From a bacterium (lineage in GTDB: Bacteria > Actinomycetota > Acidimicrobiia > Acidimicrobiales > CATQHL01): a DNA stretch of 64,000 nt. The position numbers were made by a program, and so were the translations under genes. This document shows positions 43,945 to 54,100 of the stretch, one piece after another. The notes beneath the pieces were generated by a model that saw only the letters and a list, made by a program, of their open reading frames with translations, did no database searches and was not told the origin of the DNA. Position 1 is the stretch's first letter; every line of letters starts with the position of its first letter. The stretch covers positions 1 to 64,000 of the forward strand of contig JAPONU010000255.1 in assembly GCA_026713745.1 (NCBI GenBank). Reading direction: 5' to 3'.

Positions 43945-44570
43945 AGCCCGTGCGGCACCGACGCCCCACCCTGCGGTCCGTTCCCGCGTTGCTGGCGACT
44001 CTCGGGCTGCTGGGGATCGCAGCGGCATGCGGGGTCCCCCAGGATCCGGCGCCACGCATCCTCGACGCTTCGGTGCTGCCCGAGGAGCTGGCGGTCCCCG
44101 TCACGACCACGACTTCCACCGAGGCTCCGGTACCGCGCCAGACCGTCCTCCTGTACTTCGTGGACGGCGAGTCTCTCAGCCGGCCGATCGAGCGCGAGCT
44201 GGCCACACCGGCAGGCCTGCCGGCCGCTCTCGACGCACTCATCGCCGGCCCGACCGAGGAGGAGGCCGGGGCGGGGCTGACGTCGGTGATTCCTGCCGAG
44301 ACGGTCGTCCTCGGCAGCGACCTCGCCAACGGCGTCCTACAGGTGAACCTCGCCGAAGGGGCGCTGGAGCAGATCGAGGGCGCGCTCCAGAGCCTGGCGA
44401 TCGCCCAGCTCGTCTATACCGCCACCGAGCTCCCCGGAGTGGACTGGCTCTGGGTGCTGATCGAGGGTGAACCCCGCGCCCTGCCCACTGATCAGGGCGA
44501 CGTGGAGGCACCCGTCGGCCGGGTGCACTACGCCACCCTGGGACCGTCGGGGCCCGGTCCCGGCAGCTAG
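43941..44570 (+). CDS. GerMN-domain lipoprotein, LpqB-like
   Basis: This 209-residue protein has an N-terminal signal sequence with a weak lipobox (GIAAAC, Cys about residue 31), then a Pro/Thr-rich linker (VTTTTSTEAPVPR) and a GerMN domain (VLLYFVDGESLSRP, then NGVLQVNLAEGAL). It is shorter than full LpqB, lacking the C-terminal propeller. LpqB-type proteins modulate MtrB signalling outside the membrane. The GTG at 43941 overlaps the mtrB stop. Its stop TAG shares a CTAG with the convergent phosphofructokinase gene. Confidence 0.85.
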   Translation: MKPVRHRRPTLRSVPALLATLGLLGIAAACGVPQDPAPRILDASVLPEELAVPVTTTTSTEAPVPRQTVLLYFVDGESLSRPIERELATPAGLPAALDALIAGPTEEEAGAGLTSVIPAETVVLGSDLANGVLQVNLAEGALEQIEGALQSLAIAQLVYTATELPGVDWLWVLIEGEPRALPTDQGDVEAPVGRVHYATLGPSGPGPGS

Positions 44571-45598
44571 GAGCGGCAGGCCTCGGCCACGTCCCACAGC
44601 CCGTCGGGGATCGGCTTCAGGGCGGCGGTGGCCTCGGCGAGCGGCACGAGCGCGATCCTGCCGGCCTGGACCGCCACCATCTGCCCGAACCCTCCCGCGT
44701 GGGCAGCGTCGACCGCCGCCACCCCGAAGGAGGTGCACAGCACGCGGTCGAAGGCCGTCGGGGTGCCGCCGCGCTGGGTGTGGCCCAGCACGGTGATCCG
44801 GGTCTCGATACCGGTGCGCCGCTCGATCTCGGCGGCAACGATGGCGCCGATTCCGCCGAGGCGAAGGTGCCCGTACTCGTCGAGTCCGGGCTCGGGCACC
44901 TCCAGGGTGCCTGCGACCGGCCGCGCGCCCTCGGCCACGACGACCACCGAGGACTGGGCGCCATCGGTGTGCGAGCTGTGCAGTTCTCCCGAGATAGCGG
45001 CTATGTCGAAGGGCCGCTCCGGCACCAGGATGGCGGCGGCGCCGCCGGCGATGCCCGCCCACAATGCCACGTGACCGGCGTGGCGGCCCATGACCTCGAC
45101 GACCATGACCCGATGGTGCGACTCGGCAGTGGTGTGCAGCCGGTCGATGGCGTCTGTGGCGGTCTGCACCGCTGTCTCGAAGCCGAAGGTCAACTGCGTG
45201 CCACCGACGTCGTTGTCGATTGTCTTGGGAACGCCCACGAGGGCAACGCCGAGATCGCTGTGCAGCCTCCGCGCCACACTGAGGGTTCCCTCGCCGCCCA
45301 CGACGATCAGCGCCCCCACCTCCCGGTCGGCCAGTACCTCGACCACCCGGCCAGGGCCGTCGTCGGTCATGTACGGCTGGATCCGGGACGTGCCGAGGAT
45401 CGTGCCGCCGCGAGACAGGATTCTCGACGCACGCTCGGGATCGACTGGGAACGCGTCATCCTCGACGACTCCCCGCCAACCGTCCCGGAAGCCCAGCACC
45501 TCGTCCCGGTAGCGCCTGGCACCGTACAGGACCACGGCGCGGATCACCGCGTTCAGCCCCGGACAGTCGCCCCCGCCGGTGAGGATGCCCAGGCGCAC
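44567..45598 (-). CDS. 6-phosphofructokinase (group III type)
   Basis: This 343-residue enzyme phosphorylates fructose-6-phosphate. Motifs are GILTGGGDCPGLNAVIR (nucleotide site), VVGGEGTLSVA, GVPKTIDNDVGGT with the catalytic aspartate and MGRHAGHVAL. The GGEG sequence (glycine rather than aspartate after the acidic residue) points to ATP rather than pyrophosphate as donor, as in actinobacterial group III enzymes; PKTIDND is shared with both. GTG 45598 lies 5 bp downstream of the aminotransferase stop, so the two are probably co-transcribed. Confidence 0.92.
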   Translation of the reverse strand: MRLGILTGGGDCPGLNAVIRAVVLYGARRYRDEVLGFRDGWRGVVEDDAFPVDPERASRILSRGGTILGTSRIQPYMTDDGPGRVVEVLADREVGALIVVGGEGTLSVARRLHSDLGVALVGVPKTIDNDVGGTQLTFGFETAVQTATDAIDRLHTTAESHHRVMVVEVMGRHAGHVALWAGIAGGAAAILVPERPFDIAAISGELHSSHTDGAQSSVVVVAEGARPVAGTLEVPEPGLDEYGHLRLGGIGAIVAAEIERRTGIETRITVLGHTQRGGTPTAFDRVLCTSFGVAAVDAAHAGGFGQMVAVQAGRIALVPLAEATAALKPIPDGLWDVAEACRS

Positions 45599-45603
45599 GG
45601 GAC

Positions 45604-46779
45604 TCAGTCCAGCGCGGGCAGGGCTTTGCGCAGGTTCCGCACCGCCTGGCCGATGCGTTGCTCGTTCTCGATGAGCGCGAACCGCACGTGCCCCTCGCCG
45701 CCGGGGCCGAACCCGCCGCCGGGCGAGGTGGCCACGCGCGCCTCGGTGACCAGGAAGGAGGCGAAGCTCACCGAATCCATGTGGCGGTAGGCCTCGGGAA
45801 TGGGCGCCCAGACAAACATCGTTCCCTTCGGCGGATCCCCCTCCCAGCCGATCCGTGCCAGCCCCTCGCAGAGGCTGTCGCGGCGGCTCTGATAGGTCTC
45901 GTTCACCAGCTTGGGATAGTCGGCCGCCTCGTTGAGCGTCACTGTGGCGGCGATCTGGACGGGCTGGAACGTGCCGTAGTCGAGGTAGGACTTGAGTTTG
46001 GCCAGCGCGGCGACCGCCTCGGCGTTGCCCACCATGAAGGCCACCCGCCACCCCGCCATCGAGAATGACTTGGTGAGGGAGTAGAACTCCACGGCCACGT
46101 CCGGAGCGCCCTCGGCCTCCAGGATGGACGGTGGCCGGTAGCCGTCGAATGCGATGTCGGCGTAGGCGAAGTCGTGGACGACGAGCACTTCGTGCTCCCG
46201 GGCGAAATCCACCACCCGCTGCATGAAGTCCAGGTCGACACAGGTCGTTGTCGGATTGTGGGGGAACGACAGGAGGATGACGCGTGGCTTGGGCCACGAG
46301 TACTCCCAGCGCTGGCGCAGAACCTCGTCGAGGTCATCGCCCACCGACAGGGGGATGTGGCGGATCTCCGCACCGGCGAAGAGCGGCGCATAGAGGTGAA
46401 TGGGGTACGAGGGTGCCGGCACCAGCACGGCATCACCGGGCTGCAGCAGCACCCACATCAGGTGCGAGAGGCCCTCCTTGGCACCGATGGTGTTGATGAC
46501 CTGCGTCTCGGGATCCAATTCGACGCCGAACCGGCGGAGGTACAGGTCCGCCACGGCGCCGCGGAGCTTGGGAATGCCACGGCTCAGCGAGTAGCGGTGG
46601 TTGCGAGGGTTGCGTGCGGCCTCGGCCAGCTTCTCGACAGCGATGTCGGGCGACGGGATGTCCGGATTGCCGAACCCCAGATCGATGATGTCCTCCCCCT
46701 GTCGCCGGCCCTCCACCTTCAGCCGGTCGATCACCGAGAACACGTACGGCGGGAGATTCGATATACGGCGGAAGTCCAT
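45604..46779 (-). CDS. PLP-dependent aminotransferase, AlaC-like
   Basis: This 391-residue class I/II fold I aminotransferase has GNPDIPSP, RYSLSRGIPKLR, APSYPIH, SFPHNPTTTC and the PLP-lysine motif SLTKSFSMAGWR. Similarity in length and N-terminus (FRRISNLPPYVFSVID) is to the glutamate-pyruvate transaminase AlaC group. The donor and acceptor amino acids are inferred. It precedes the phosphofructokinase gene by 5 bp and follows the ROK kinase, so carbon metabolism genes are grouped here. Confidence 0.9.
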   Translation of the reverse strand: MDFRRISNLPPYVFSVIDRLKVEGRRQGEDIIDLGFGNPDIPSPDIAVEKLAEAARNPRNHRYSLSRGIPKLRGAVADLYLRRFGVELDPETQVINTIGAKEGLSHLMWVLLQPGDAVLVPAPSYPIHLYAPLFAGAEIRHIPLSVGDDLDEVLRQRWEYSWPKPRVILLSFPHNPTTTCVDLDFMQRVVDFAREHEVLVVHDFAYADIAFDGYRPPSILEAEGAPDVAVEFYSLTKSFSMAGWRVAFMVGNAEAVAALAKLKSYLDYGTFQPVQIAATVTLNEAADYPKLVNETYQSRRDSLCEGLARIGWEGDPPKGTMFVWAPIPEAYRHMDSVSFASFLVTEARVATSPGGGFGPGGEGHVRFALIENEQRIGQAVRNLRKALPALD

Positions 46780-46790
46780 GTGCCCGGAGG

Positions 46791-47783
46791 CTACCGAACG
46801 CGCCCGGAGGGTCCGTGCAACTCAGAGGATCCGAGGAGGTCGAGCGCCAGATGTGCTGCCCCGACGACACCCGCCCGGTCGCCGTGGAGAGCCTGGCGCA
46901 CCTCGACGGGAGGTCGCCGGTCCTGCTCGACGTAGACCTCTGAGAGGGCGTCGCGCACCGGCACCAGGAACACCTCACCCAGTGCGGACAGTCCCCCACC
47001 GAGCACCACCACCTCGGGCGAGACCAGCAGGATCAGGTTGTTGATTCCCAGCGCCACCCAGGAGGCGAAGTCCCGTAGCAGCCGGCGCGCCACCGGGTCT
47101 CGGGCCGTCGCCAGCTCTCCCACGTGCTCACCCCGGATCGATTCGATGCGACCTGCCACCCTGTCCCGCAGGGCCGGAGCCTTTCCGGCGGCGGCGGCGC
47201 TCCGGGCGGCCCGTCCGAGCGCCTCGCCGGAGGCGAGCTGCTCCCAGCAGCCCCGGCGGCCGCAGGGGCACTCGGGACCGTCGGGCGCCACGACCATGTG
47301 TCCCGCCTCGCCGGCGAAGCCGTGCGCGCCGCGCCTGATCGCACCATCGAGCAGCAGCGCCGCCCCGATGCCGGTGCCGAAGGCGACGAGCACGGCGTTG
47401 CTGACTCCCGCCACCGCACCCCCCTCCATCTCGCCCCGCAGCGCCGCGGTGGCATCGTTGTCGACCGCCACGGGGCGGCTGAGACTCTCGGTCAGCAGCG
47501 CCCGCAGGGCGAAATCATCGATCGCCGGGATGTTCGGGGAGGTGGATACGACACCCGACCGGTCGACGAGCCCCGCACAACCCACGCCGATGGCGGCCAG
47601 TGGTCCGCCGGCCTCCACTTCCAGCCTCTGGGTCATCTCGCAGATCGCAGCGACGATGCCTGCGGTGGTGTCGGGGCACACGCAGCGCCGAACTGCGACC
47701 TCGTCCCGGGTACCTGTACGGGCAAGCTCCGCCCGGATATTCGTCCCGCCGACATCGAAGCCGGCCACAGCAGCGACGGTCAT
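46791..47783 (-). CDS. ROK family sugar kinase (glucokinase-like)
   Basis: This 330-residue protein has the ROK actin-like ATPase fold: FDVGGTNIRAEL (phosphate 1), a catalytic aspartate in VDNDATAALRGE, FGTGIGAALLLDG, and the zinc-binding CPCGRRGCWE with three cysteines and the preceding histidine in GEAGHMV. It probably phosphorylates glucose, but other hexoses or amino sugars are possible. No N-terminal DNA-binding domain is present, so it is a kinase rather than a repressor. It lies 11 bp upstream of the aminotransferase gene. Confidence 0.9.
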   Translation of the reverse strand: MTVAAVAGFDVGGTNIRAELARTGTRDEVAVRRCVCPDTTAGIVAAICEMTQRLEVEAGGPLAAIGVGCAGLVDRSGVVSTSPNIPAIDDFALRALLTESLSRPVAVDNDATAALRGEMEGGAVAGVSNAVLVAFGTGIGAALLLDGAIRRGAHGFAGEAGHMVVAPDGPECPCGRRGCWEQLASGEALGRAARSAAAAGKAPALRDRVAGRIESIRGEHVGELATARDPVARRLLRDFASWVALGINNLILLVSPEVVVLGGGLSALGEVFLVPVRDALSEVYVEQDRRPPVEVRQALHGDRAGVVGAAHLALDLLGSSELHGPSGRVR

Positions 47784-47859
47784 GGCCGCAGTGCCGGCGC
47801 CCGCTCGCGGTCCTCGCTACCGAACGACCCGCTGGGGTGGGCAGCACGAACCGCCGCGC

Positions 47860-48333
47860 TCACCCGTGCGGCTGCGACTGTCCGGCGCTCGCCGTCTCGA
47901 TGCGGTTGCGAAGCTCGTCGAGCGCGGTCGCCATGATCCGCGACGCGGCGCGTCGCTTCACGAACCCGGGTATCGCCACCGCCAACTCCGCTGAGAGCGA
48001 GTAGGTGATGAGCGTCTTGGCCCCTTCGTCGCCCGCCGGCGCCAACTCGTACTCCCCGTCGAGGTGACGGACCTGATCGCCCTCGGTGAGGCGCCACGCC
48101 ACCCGCAGCGGGTTGGAGCCGTAGAAGTACTTGAGCGTGTACGTCACGCTGCGACCCATCGCGGCGGCGCGGAAGGCCACGAGACCTCCGACTCCGCTGT
48201 CGTCGCGCCGCAGGACCCGAGCCTCCTTGATGTCGGGAGCCCACTGCGGGTAGCTCTCGAAGTCCACGACGACGTCGAAGCATTCCGACGGTGAGGCGTT
48301 CACCAGCATCTGGCGCGTCGAGAACTCAACCAT
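47860..48333 (-). CDS. SRPBCC (START-like) family protein
   Basis: This 157-residue protein matches the polyketide cyclase/dehydrase-like SRPBCC fold: NASPSECFDVVVDFESYPQWAPDIKEARV, then beta strands ending in a long C-terminal helix. It forms a hydrophobic pocket for lipid-like ligands. The ATG at 48333 has GGAGG a few bases upstream, and the frame is open to 48399. It slightly overlaps the upstream membrane protein gene. The ligand is unknown. Proximity to a glycosyltransferase and a membrane protein suggests envelope lipid metabolism, as inference. Confidence 0.85.
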   Translation of the reverse strand: MVEFSTRQMLVNASPSECFDVVVDFESYPQWAPDIKEARVLRRDDSGVGGLVAFRAAAMGRSVTYTLKYFYGSNPLRVAWRLTEGDQVRHLDGEYELAPAGDEGAKTLITYSLSAELAVAIPGFVKRRAASRIMATALDELRNRIETASAGQSQPHG

Positions 48334-48817
48334 TCCGCCTCCGCTCCAGGTGCCCGGCTCGGCTGGGGAACTCCCCATGTCCTGCGCCCCAGAGAGCAAT
48401 CACGCCCAATCCGTACACACCACCAAGAATACCGAACGCGAGCGGGCCAAAGGGGCGAAGGGCGGCTCCGGTGAGTCCGGCGGCGAATTGCAGACCTACA
48501 GCGACCCACAATTCGACACGTACCGAGCGCGGGGCTCCGGGCATCTGCATGAAGACCGCCATGGTCGACACCTGCTCGAAGCGGCTCCGCCGCACCGCCA
48601 CCGCGAACGCCTGCCCGAAACCCAGACTGCCCGCTGCGAACAGCACCAGCGCCACGACCTGGGCCACCCGACCGGCCCCCTCCGGCCACGTTGCACCAAG
48701 CGCGATGACGACGCACAACACTGCGGTGCCCCCGCGTGAGGCCACCAGCAGCCCCTGGCCGGGAGGCGCCGCACGGCCGCCGCGACGCACCGGGAGCGTC
48801 AACCGAGGGCGCTGCAC
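48326..48817 (-). CDS. Hypothetical membrane protein
   Basis: This 163-residue protein has four hydrophobic segments (about residues 29-46, 52-72, 105-122 and 124-143) with short loops and basic ends. No recognised motif. The start is GTG 48817, overlapping the glycosyltransferase stop by 19 bp, and its own stop overlaps the SRPBCC gene by 8 bp, so the three are a translational unit. A role with the glycosyltransferase in envelope lipids is possible but not shown. Confidence 0.75.
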   Translation of the reverse strand: MQRPRLTLPVRRGGRAAPPGQGLLVASRGGTAVLCVVIALGATWPEGAGRVAQVVALVLFAAGSLGFGQAFAVAVRRSRFEQVSTMAVFMQMPGAPRSVRVELWVAVGLQFAAGLTGAALRPFGPLAFGILGGVYGLGVIALWGAGHGEFPSRAGHLERRRNG

Positions 48818-49953
48818 AGGTTCTTGGCCAGCCGGTCGTAGCTGAACTGCTCCTCGGCGCGGTGCCGTGCCGTCGAGCCCAGGCGGCGACGATGGTCGGG
48901 ATCGTCAACCAGGGTGGCCAGCGCGCCGGCCACTCCCGCCACATCCCCGGGGTTCGCGACCACCAGCCCGCTGGCTCCGTGCTCGACGGCCTCGGCCGCT
49001 CCCCCGCTCTCGCCCGCCACCTGCGCCACCCCAGCGGCCGCCGCCTCGAGGAAGACGATCCCGAATCCCTCCTGCTCGAGGCCGAACCAGCGCTTGCGGC
49101 ACAGCATCGCGAACACGTCCGCCGCTCCGTACAGGTCTGCCAGCTCCCCCTCGCCGACCCGTCCCAACAGGCGCGCCGGCGCACCGGTCCGGCGCACGAG
49201 CCTCTCCAACCTCGGCTTGTCCCGGCCCTCCCCGGCGATGCACAGGCGTAGACCCGGCCTGGCGGGCGCCAGACGCGCAACCGCTTCGATCAGCCTGTCC
49301 ATCCCCTTGCGGGGCACCAGCCGGCTGACGCTGAGGACCAGGCTCTCCCCCTCGGCCACCCCGAGGCGCCCGCGCGCAGCCTGCCGGCGCTCACCGGACT
49401 GCGGCACGAAGCGCGCCACATCGACCCCCGGCGGCACGTAGTGCTCGGGGGCCATGTCGGGACACAGGCGCCGGGCTTCGGAGGCGGCATAGCGGCTGGC
49501 GGCGATCACGACGTCGGCGCCCGCCAAGGTGCGCCGCAGCGCGGTGGCGGCCAGCGGCAACCGCGCCGGCACCGTCACCTCGGCGCCGTGCAGCACAACT
49601 CCGTAGGGCACCTCCAGGCGAGGTCCCAAAGCACCGACGGGGACCGCCGGGTCGAAAACCACCAGTTCGGCACCGGTCGCGGCGAGCAGCCCGCGAATCT
49701 CAGCGAGCACCAACGGCATGGGCAGCAGGAACGAGGCCGCGCTGCGCACGATGGGATAGGCCTCGCCTGCATCGAAGTCCGCCGAGTGGGGATGCGGGCG
49801 CGTGAGCACGCAGAACCGGTCCGGTGGCAGGCGCCGCCAGAGCTCCCACAGATAGTTCTGGATACCGCCGACCTTCGGCGGGTAATCGTTGGTGACCAGG
49901 AGGTGCCGGCGCGGGCGGAACTCGCCACCGGATGCGGGGGGCGGCCGGCTCAC
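48799..49953 (-). CDS. GT4 family glycosyltransferase (PimB-like)
   Basis: This 384-residue GT-B enzyme has the N-terminal NDYPPKVGGIQNYLWEL motif, VVLHGAEVTVPARLP, SRLVPRKGMDRLI and the C-terminal EGFGIVFLEAAAAG with the E-x7-E nucleotide-sugar motif. Sequence layout is closest to actinobacterial phosphatidylinositol mannosyltransferases such as PimB', which use GDP-mannose. Donor and acceptor are inferred from family. GTG 49953 overlaps the queG stop (GTGA), excluding the longer frame to 50049. Confidence 0.85.
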   Translation of the reverse strand: MSRPPPASGGEFRPRRHLLVTNDYPPKVGGIQNYLWELWRRLPPDRFCVLTRPHPHSADFDAGEAYPIVRSAASFLLPMPLVLAEIRGLLAATGAELVVFDPAVPVGALGPRLEVPYGVVLHGAEVTVPARLPLAATALRRTLAGADVVIAASRYAASEARRLCPDMAPEHYVPPGVDVARFVPQSGERRQAARGRLGVAEGESLVLSVSRLVPRKGMDRLIEAVARLAPARPGLRLCIAGEGRDKPRLERLVRRTGAPARLLGRVGEGELADLYGAADVFAMLCRKRWFGLEQEGFGIVFLEAAAAGVAQVAGESGGAAEAVEHGASGLVVANPGDVAGVAGALATLVDDPDHRRRLGSTARHRAEEQFSYDRLAKNLCSALG

Positions 49954-51044
49954 GAGCCCCGCTCCGGATCCCTCCCGGCACCGGGGCGACACCCGACGAC
50001 CGCCCCGGTGGCGTCGTCGGGCTCCATCCCCAGGCGGCGCGCCGCCCACGACGCGTGAGCGGCCAGCATCGGGTCCGGATGCCCCCGATAGCGCCGCAGC
50101 GTCTCGGAGACCTCGGGGTCACCGCCGTCAGCGATGTTGCCCAGCACCACGAGCGCGTTGCGCCGCAGGTAGCGGGGGTCACGGTCCGGGATGTACCAGC
50201 GCCCGTGACGCTCCATCAACTCCTCGTCGCCCGCCGCCAGCAGGTCCAGGACATCCACCGAGGCCTCGTCACCGGGATCGGTCGCCTCGGGCTGCCGCCG
50301 GTTGGGCGGGCAGACCTCCTGGCAGTCATCGCAGCCGTACAACCGGTCCCCGAGTGCCTCCCGGAACTCAACGGGAAAGTCGCCGGTGGCCTGCACCAGC
50401 CACGCCAGGCAGCGGCGGGCGTCGACGACCCCGGGGGCAATGATGGCGTCCGTCGGGCAGCCGTCCAGGCAGCGCCGGCAGGGACCACAGCCGTCGGGCA
50501 CCTGTTCGACGGCAGGCGGCAGGACCGCATCGGTGACCACCGATCCCAGCACGAACCAGCTTCCCCGCTTCGCCAGCAGCAGGTTGCTGTTCTTGCCGTA
50601 GTAACCCAGACCGGCCCTGCGGGCGGCCTCGCGGTCCACCAGCGCGTTGTCGTCGGCCACGACGACAGCCCGGTGACCCGCGTCGACCAGGACCCGGGCG
50701 ACGACGCCGAGGGCGGACCGCAACTCTTCGTAGACGTCGCCGCTGGCGTAGCGGGCCACCCGGGCCATCGGGCGCCCCGTGGCGGGCCCCGAGGCCGCGG
50801 GACGGGCGTAGTTCAGCGCCCCGACGACCAGGGATGCCGCCGCCGGGAGGATCCGCCCCGGATCCGTGGAGCGCTCGGGATTGCGGTACGTGAACTGCAT
50901 ACCGCCGTGGTGACCTTGCGCCTTGCGCTCTCCCAGAATGCGCCGCGTGCCCTCGAAGACCTCCACCGGAGCCACACCGACCGCGGTCAGCCCGGCTCGC
51001 CGCCCCGCTTCGGAAACCTCGCGTTGCAGACCCGCCGACGTCAT
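49950..51044 (-). CDS. queG: Epoxyqueuosine reductase QueG
   Basis: This 364-residue iron-sulphur, cobalamin-dependent enzyme reduces epoxyqueuosine to queuosine in tRNA. An N-terminal cobalamin-binding domain precedes two 4Fe-4S motifs: CGPCRRCLDGCPTDA and GCDDCQEVCPPN. A C-terminal HEAT-like region (RRNALVVLGNIADG) binds tRNA. The ATG at 51044 is preferred for usual family length; a GTG at 51140 extends the frame by 32 residues of low conservation. Other queuosine genes are not in the window. The stop overlaps the glycosyltransferase start. Confidence 0.93.
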   Translation of the reverse strand: MTSAGLQREVSEAGRRAGLTAVGVAPVEVFEGTRRILGERKAQGHHGGMQFTYRNPERSTDPGRILPAAASLVVGALNYARPAASGPATGRPMARVARYASGDVYEELRSALGVVARVLVDAGHRAVVVADDNALVDREAARRAGLGYYGKNSNLLLAKRGSWFVLGSVVTDAVLPPAVEQVPDGCGPCRRCLDGCPTDAIIAPGVVDARRCLAWLVQATGDFPVEFREALGDRLYGCDDCQEVCPPNRRQPEATDPGDEASVDVLDLLAAGDEELMERHGRWYIPDRDPRYLRRNALVVLGNIADGGDPEVSETLRRYRGHPDPMLAAHASWAARRLGMEPDDATGAVVGCRPGAGRDPERGS

Positions 51045-51183
51045 GTCCCCCGCCGGTTCCTCCCCGCTCGGGCGGTGCACGGCGCGCGCCGGTGCGAGCC
51101 GAGCCGCGCCGTCATGCCCCGCGATACCTGCGGTTGTCACCCCTTGAGCGTAGGCCTCACCGAGACCTCGATGGCCTCGACCT

Positions 51184-54100
51184 CTACCCGGAGGCCTCCG
51201 TGGCGGCGGTCAGTTCCAGCCGGGCCCGGCGCCGCTGCTCGTAGAGGCCGAGCGCGTGGAGGGGGAAGTACTGCCGGTACAGGCCGTAGTCCAGAATCGC
51301 CGTGCGGAAGAACACCCCGGACCCGTCCTGGCGGGGCCATCCCCCATTTGACTCCTGGGCGTCCAGCAAGAACCGGGCGCCCTGGGAAATCGCCGTCCAG
51401 TTCGAATCGTCCGCTTCGAGAAGAGCGAGCATCGCCCAGGCGGTCTGGATGATCTGACTCTCGGTATGCGCCACGTATCGACCGGTCAGGCAGCCGCTGT
51501 GGTGCTCGCCCCATCCCCCGTCGGGCCGCTGGCGATCCACCAGCCACCGGCATGCCCGGCGCAGCGCCGGATCACCGGGGCGGGCTCCGGCGGCAAGCAG
51601 ACCTCTGACCCCGAAGAAGGTGCCGTAGATGAACTGAACGCCCCAGACGCCGCGCCAGGACCCATCGCTTGCCTGGCTCCGGCGGAGCCAGGCCTCGCCC
51701 CGTGAGACCGCGCTCGCGACCTCCGGATTCGCGACCTCCCCGAAGTGCTCCGTGCAAGCGGTCAACGCGGCAAGGCACGACGAGGTGCACTCGACATAGG
51801 ACCTCTCGGTCATCGACTCACCGAACATCTCAGCCGGGTTCAGCCACTCGAGACCGACCGAAGAGCGCCGTGCCTCGTAGCTGCCGAACCCTCCGTCGCG
51901 GTACTGGCCGCGCAGCATGAAGCGAACCGCATCGCCGAGCACTGCGGTGTTCGCGGCGCCGCAGTCGGCGGCGAGAATTCCGAGCACCGCTTCCGCTGTG
52001 CAGTCGGTCACCGGCCAGCCATGCCAACTCCCGGCGAAACACCAGCCGCCCTTGGGGTCGGTCCGGTAGGCCTCATGGAATCCTTCGAAGCTGGTATCGA
52101 TCTGTTGCCGCCCCAGGAAGTCGGTCCCGCGCCGCAGTGCGCTCCCGACGCCGTCGAGGTCCGGCACGGTCGCCAGCGCCTGCAGGGAGAACCCGGTATC
52201 CCACGAGGCGGTTCTGGCTCCGCTGACGCGCGTCCCGCCCTCCTCGTCCTCCCAGATCCAGCCGTCGAGTCGCGCCAGAGCCTGCTGGCAGTCGGTGTCA
52301 TTCGGGTCGCGCAGCCACAGGGCGAGAATGTTGAGGAAGCCGCTGACCGGCGAGATGCTCCGGTGGGTGGTCGTCTGCAATTCCCACTTGATGTGCCGGA
52401 CGATCGACTCGGTACATCGGGCCCGCAGACCCTCGGTGTGGAACCGTTCGTACCACAGCGCAAGCCCGAGGCCGGTTCGGAGCCACACACTGGGTCGGGC
52501 GAAGAGGTCGCCGTCCCGCAGGCGATTGCGGCCCGCCGTGAAATCCACGTTGTCGAAACCCTGAGGAAACAACTCCTCCTGTATGGCGGCGATCGCGGGA
52601 GTGACGGGCGCTCGGAACCGGAGCGGGTAGATGGCCGCCATCGCCATGTAGATGAGCCGAGTGTGGCAGTACCACTTCGAAGGGTGTATCGCCATCCAGC
52701 GTGGCAGGCTCCACAGTTCCGGCAGAACGGCGTTGACACCTCGCCAGTCGTAGAGGCCGACGAGCGCCAGCCAGAACTTCCCCCAACTCGGGATGCTCAG
52801 AACCCCCTCCGCCTGCAGGAATCGCCGGGCCGGTTCGATCAACGGGTCATCCGGCTCGACGCCGAGCAATCGCGCCGCGACATAGACCAGGGTGGTGACG
52901 AACAGGTGGGGCGATGAGTGCTCGTGCAAACCCCACGAACCGTCTTCGAGGCGGGATCGCTCGAAATAGCGCAGCACGAGCCGGCGCCGGTCAGGGTCCA
53001 ACGGCCGTCCCAGAATGTGGTGCAGCAGCACGTACTGCGCGGTGAGCATCGGACACCACGCCATCTCGCTTTCCCACGCACCGTCGGCACCCTGGAGACT
53101 CACCAACCGCGCGCTTGCGTTCTTCAGCGCCTTGCCGGCATCGGGTGACGCGACCTCCTCCGGGCGGCTGGGCCGGAGCTCCCCCGCTCGTGAGGGCATG
53201 GACATCAGGAACCCGCGAGCCAAGGAATCCCGAGCTCGCTGATCCTTCTGTCCGCCGGCGTTGCGCGCCCTGCGCAACTGCCGAACCCCGCGGAGAACCC
53301 ACCCGACGCGCACCGACAGCGCCCGCACGATGTCGCGGGCCCGACGCCAGGCGGTTCGGTCGCAGGATCTCGGAAGCTCGCCGACCATCGCCCGGGTCGC
53401 CATCGCCCCACACGCCAGACTCAGACTGGCAATGGATGTGTTCTCACAGGCGAGCAAGCCGATGGTCCGGTCGCGGACCGTTCGACTCTCCCGCCAGCGC
53501 CGGTAGACCGCGTGCCTGAGCGCCACGCTCTCGACTCGATGATCCGCGAAGATCTCGTACAGCCCCATGGCGAGGAGTTCCGGTGCGCGGGTCGCCCGGA
53601 GTCGCCGGTTGGTGAAGTCGCGAAAGTCCCGACCCTCGGCCAGTGCGAGCGCATCACCGAAGCCGAGGGTCATTCCCACCGCCGTCAGCGGGTGGTAATG
53701 CCCGGCCGCATCCCCGATGAGCACCCGCCGTGGGCTCCCGTAGGTGGCGCGCGGCCTCAGCGCATTGGCCGCAGCGAGGAATCTCCGTGCCCGCAGGGCC
53801 TCGAGGAACGCAGGCCTGAGTGTTTCCGGCATCCAGCCGGCGTACGAATCCGACAGCAAGGCAACCAGGTCCCGCGGTGAGTACCCCAATGGGACGTCGA
53901 CGATTACCCGGACCGAATCGTCTCCCAGGCGATAGATGAGAATCGGACCCGGCCCGCCGCAGACGACATGCCCATAGCCCTCCATCGGCAACGTCACCCC
54001 GCTCAGTGCGATCCCCATCATCCGCGAGCAGTTTTTCGGACTCGTCCACAGGCCCAATGAGCGCCGCACGATCGAGGCGCGGCCGTCCGCGCCGACAATC

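Noticed and set aside
44567..45598. Pyrophosphate-dependent phosphofructokinase
   Set aside because: The GGEG sequence has glycine where PPi enzymes have a second aspartate, so ATP use is more likely; PKTIDND alone is not decisive.
53100..53350. Two separate genes rather than a fusion
   Set aside because: No stop or frameshift occurs in the linker. An internal start (for example the Met codons in FLMSMPSR) could give a separate cyclase, but the frame is continuous. Kept as something to test.
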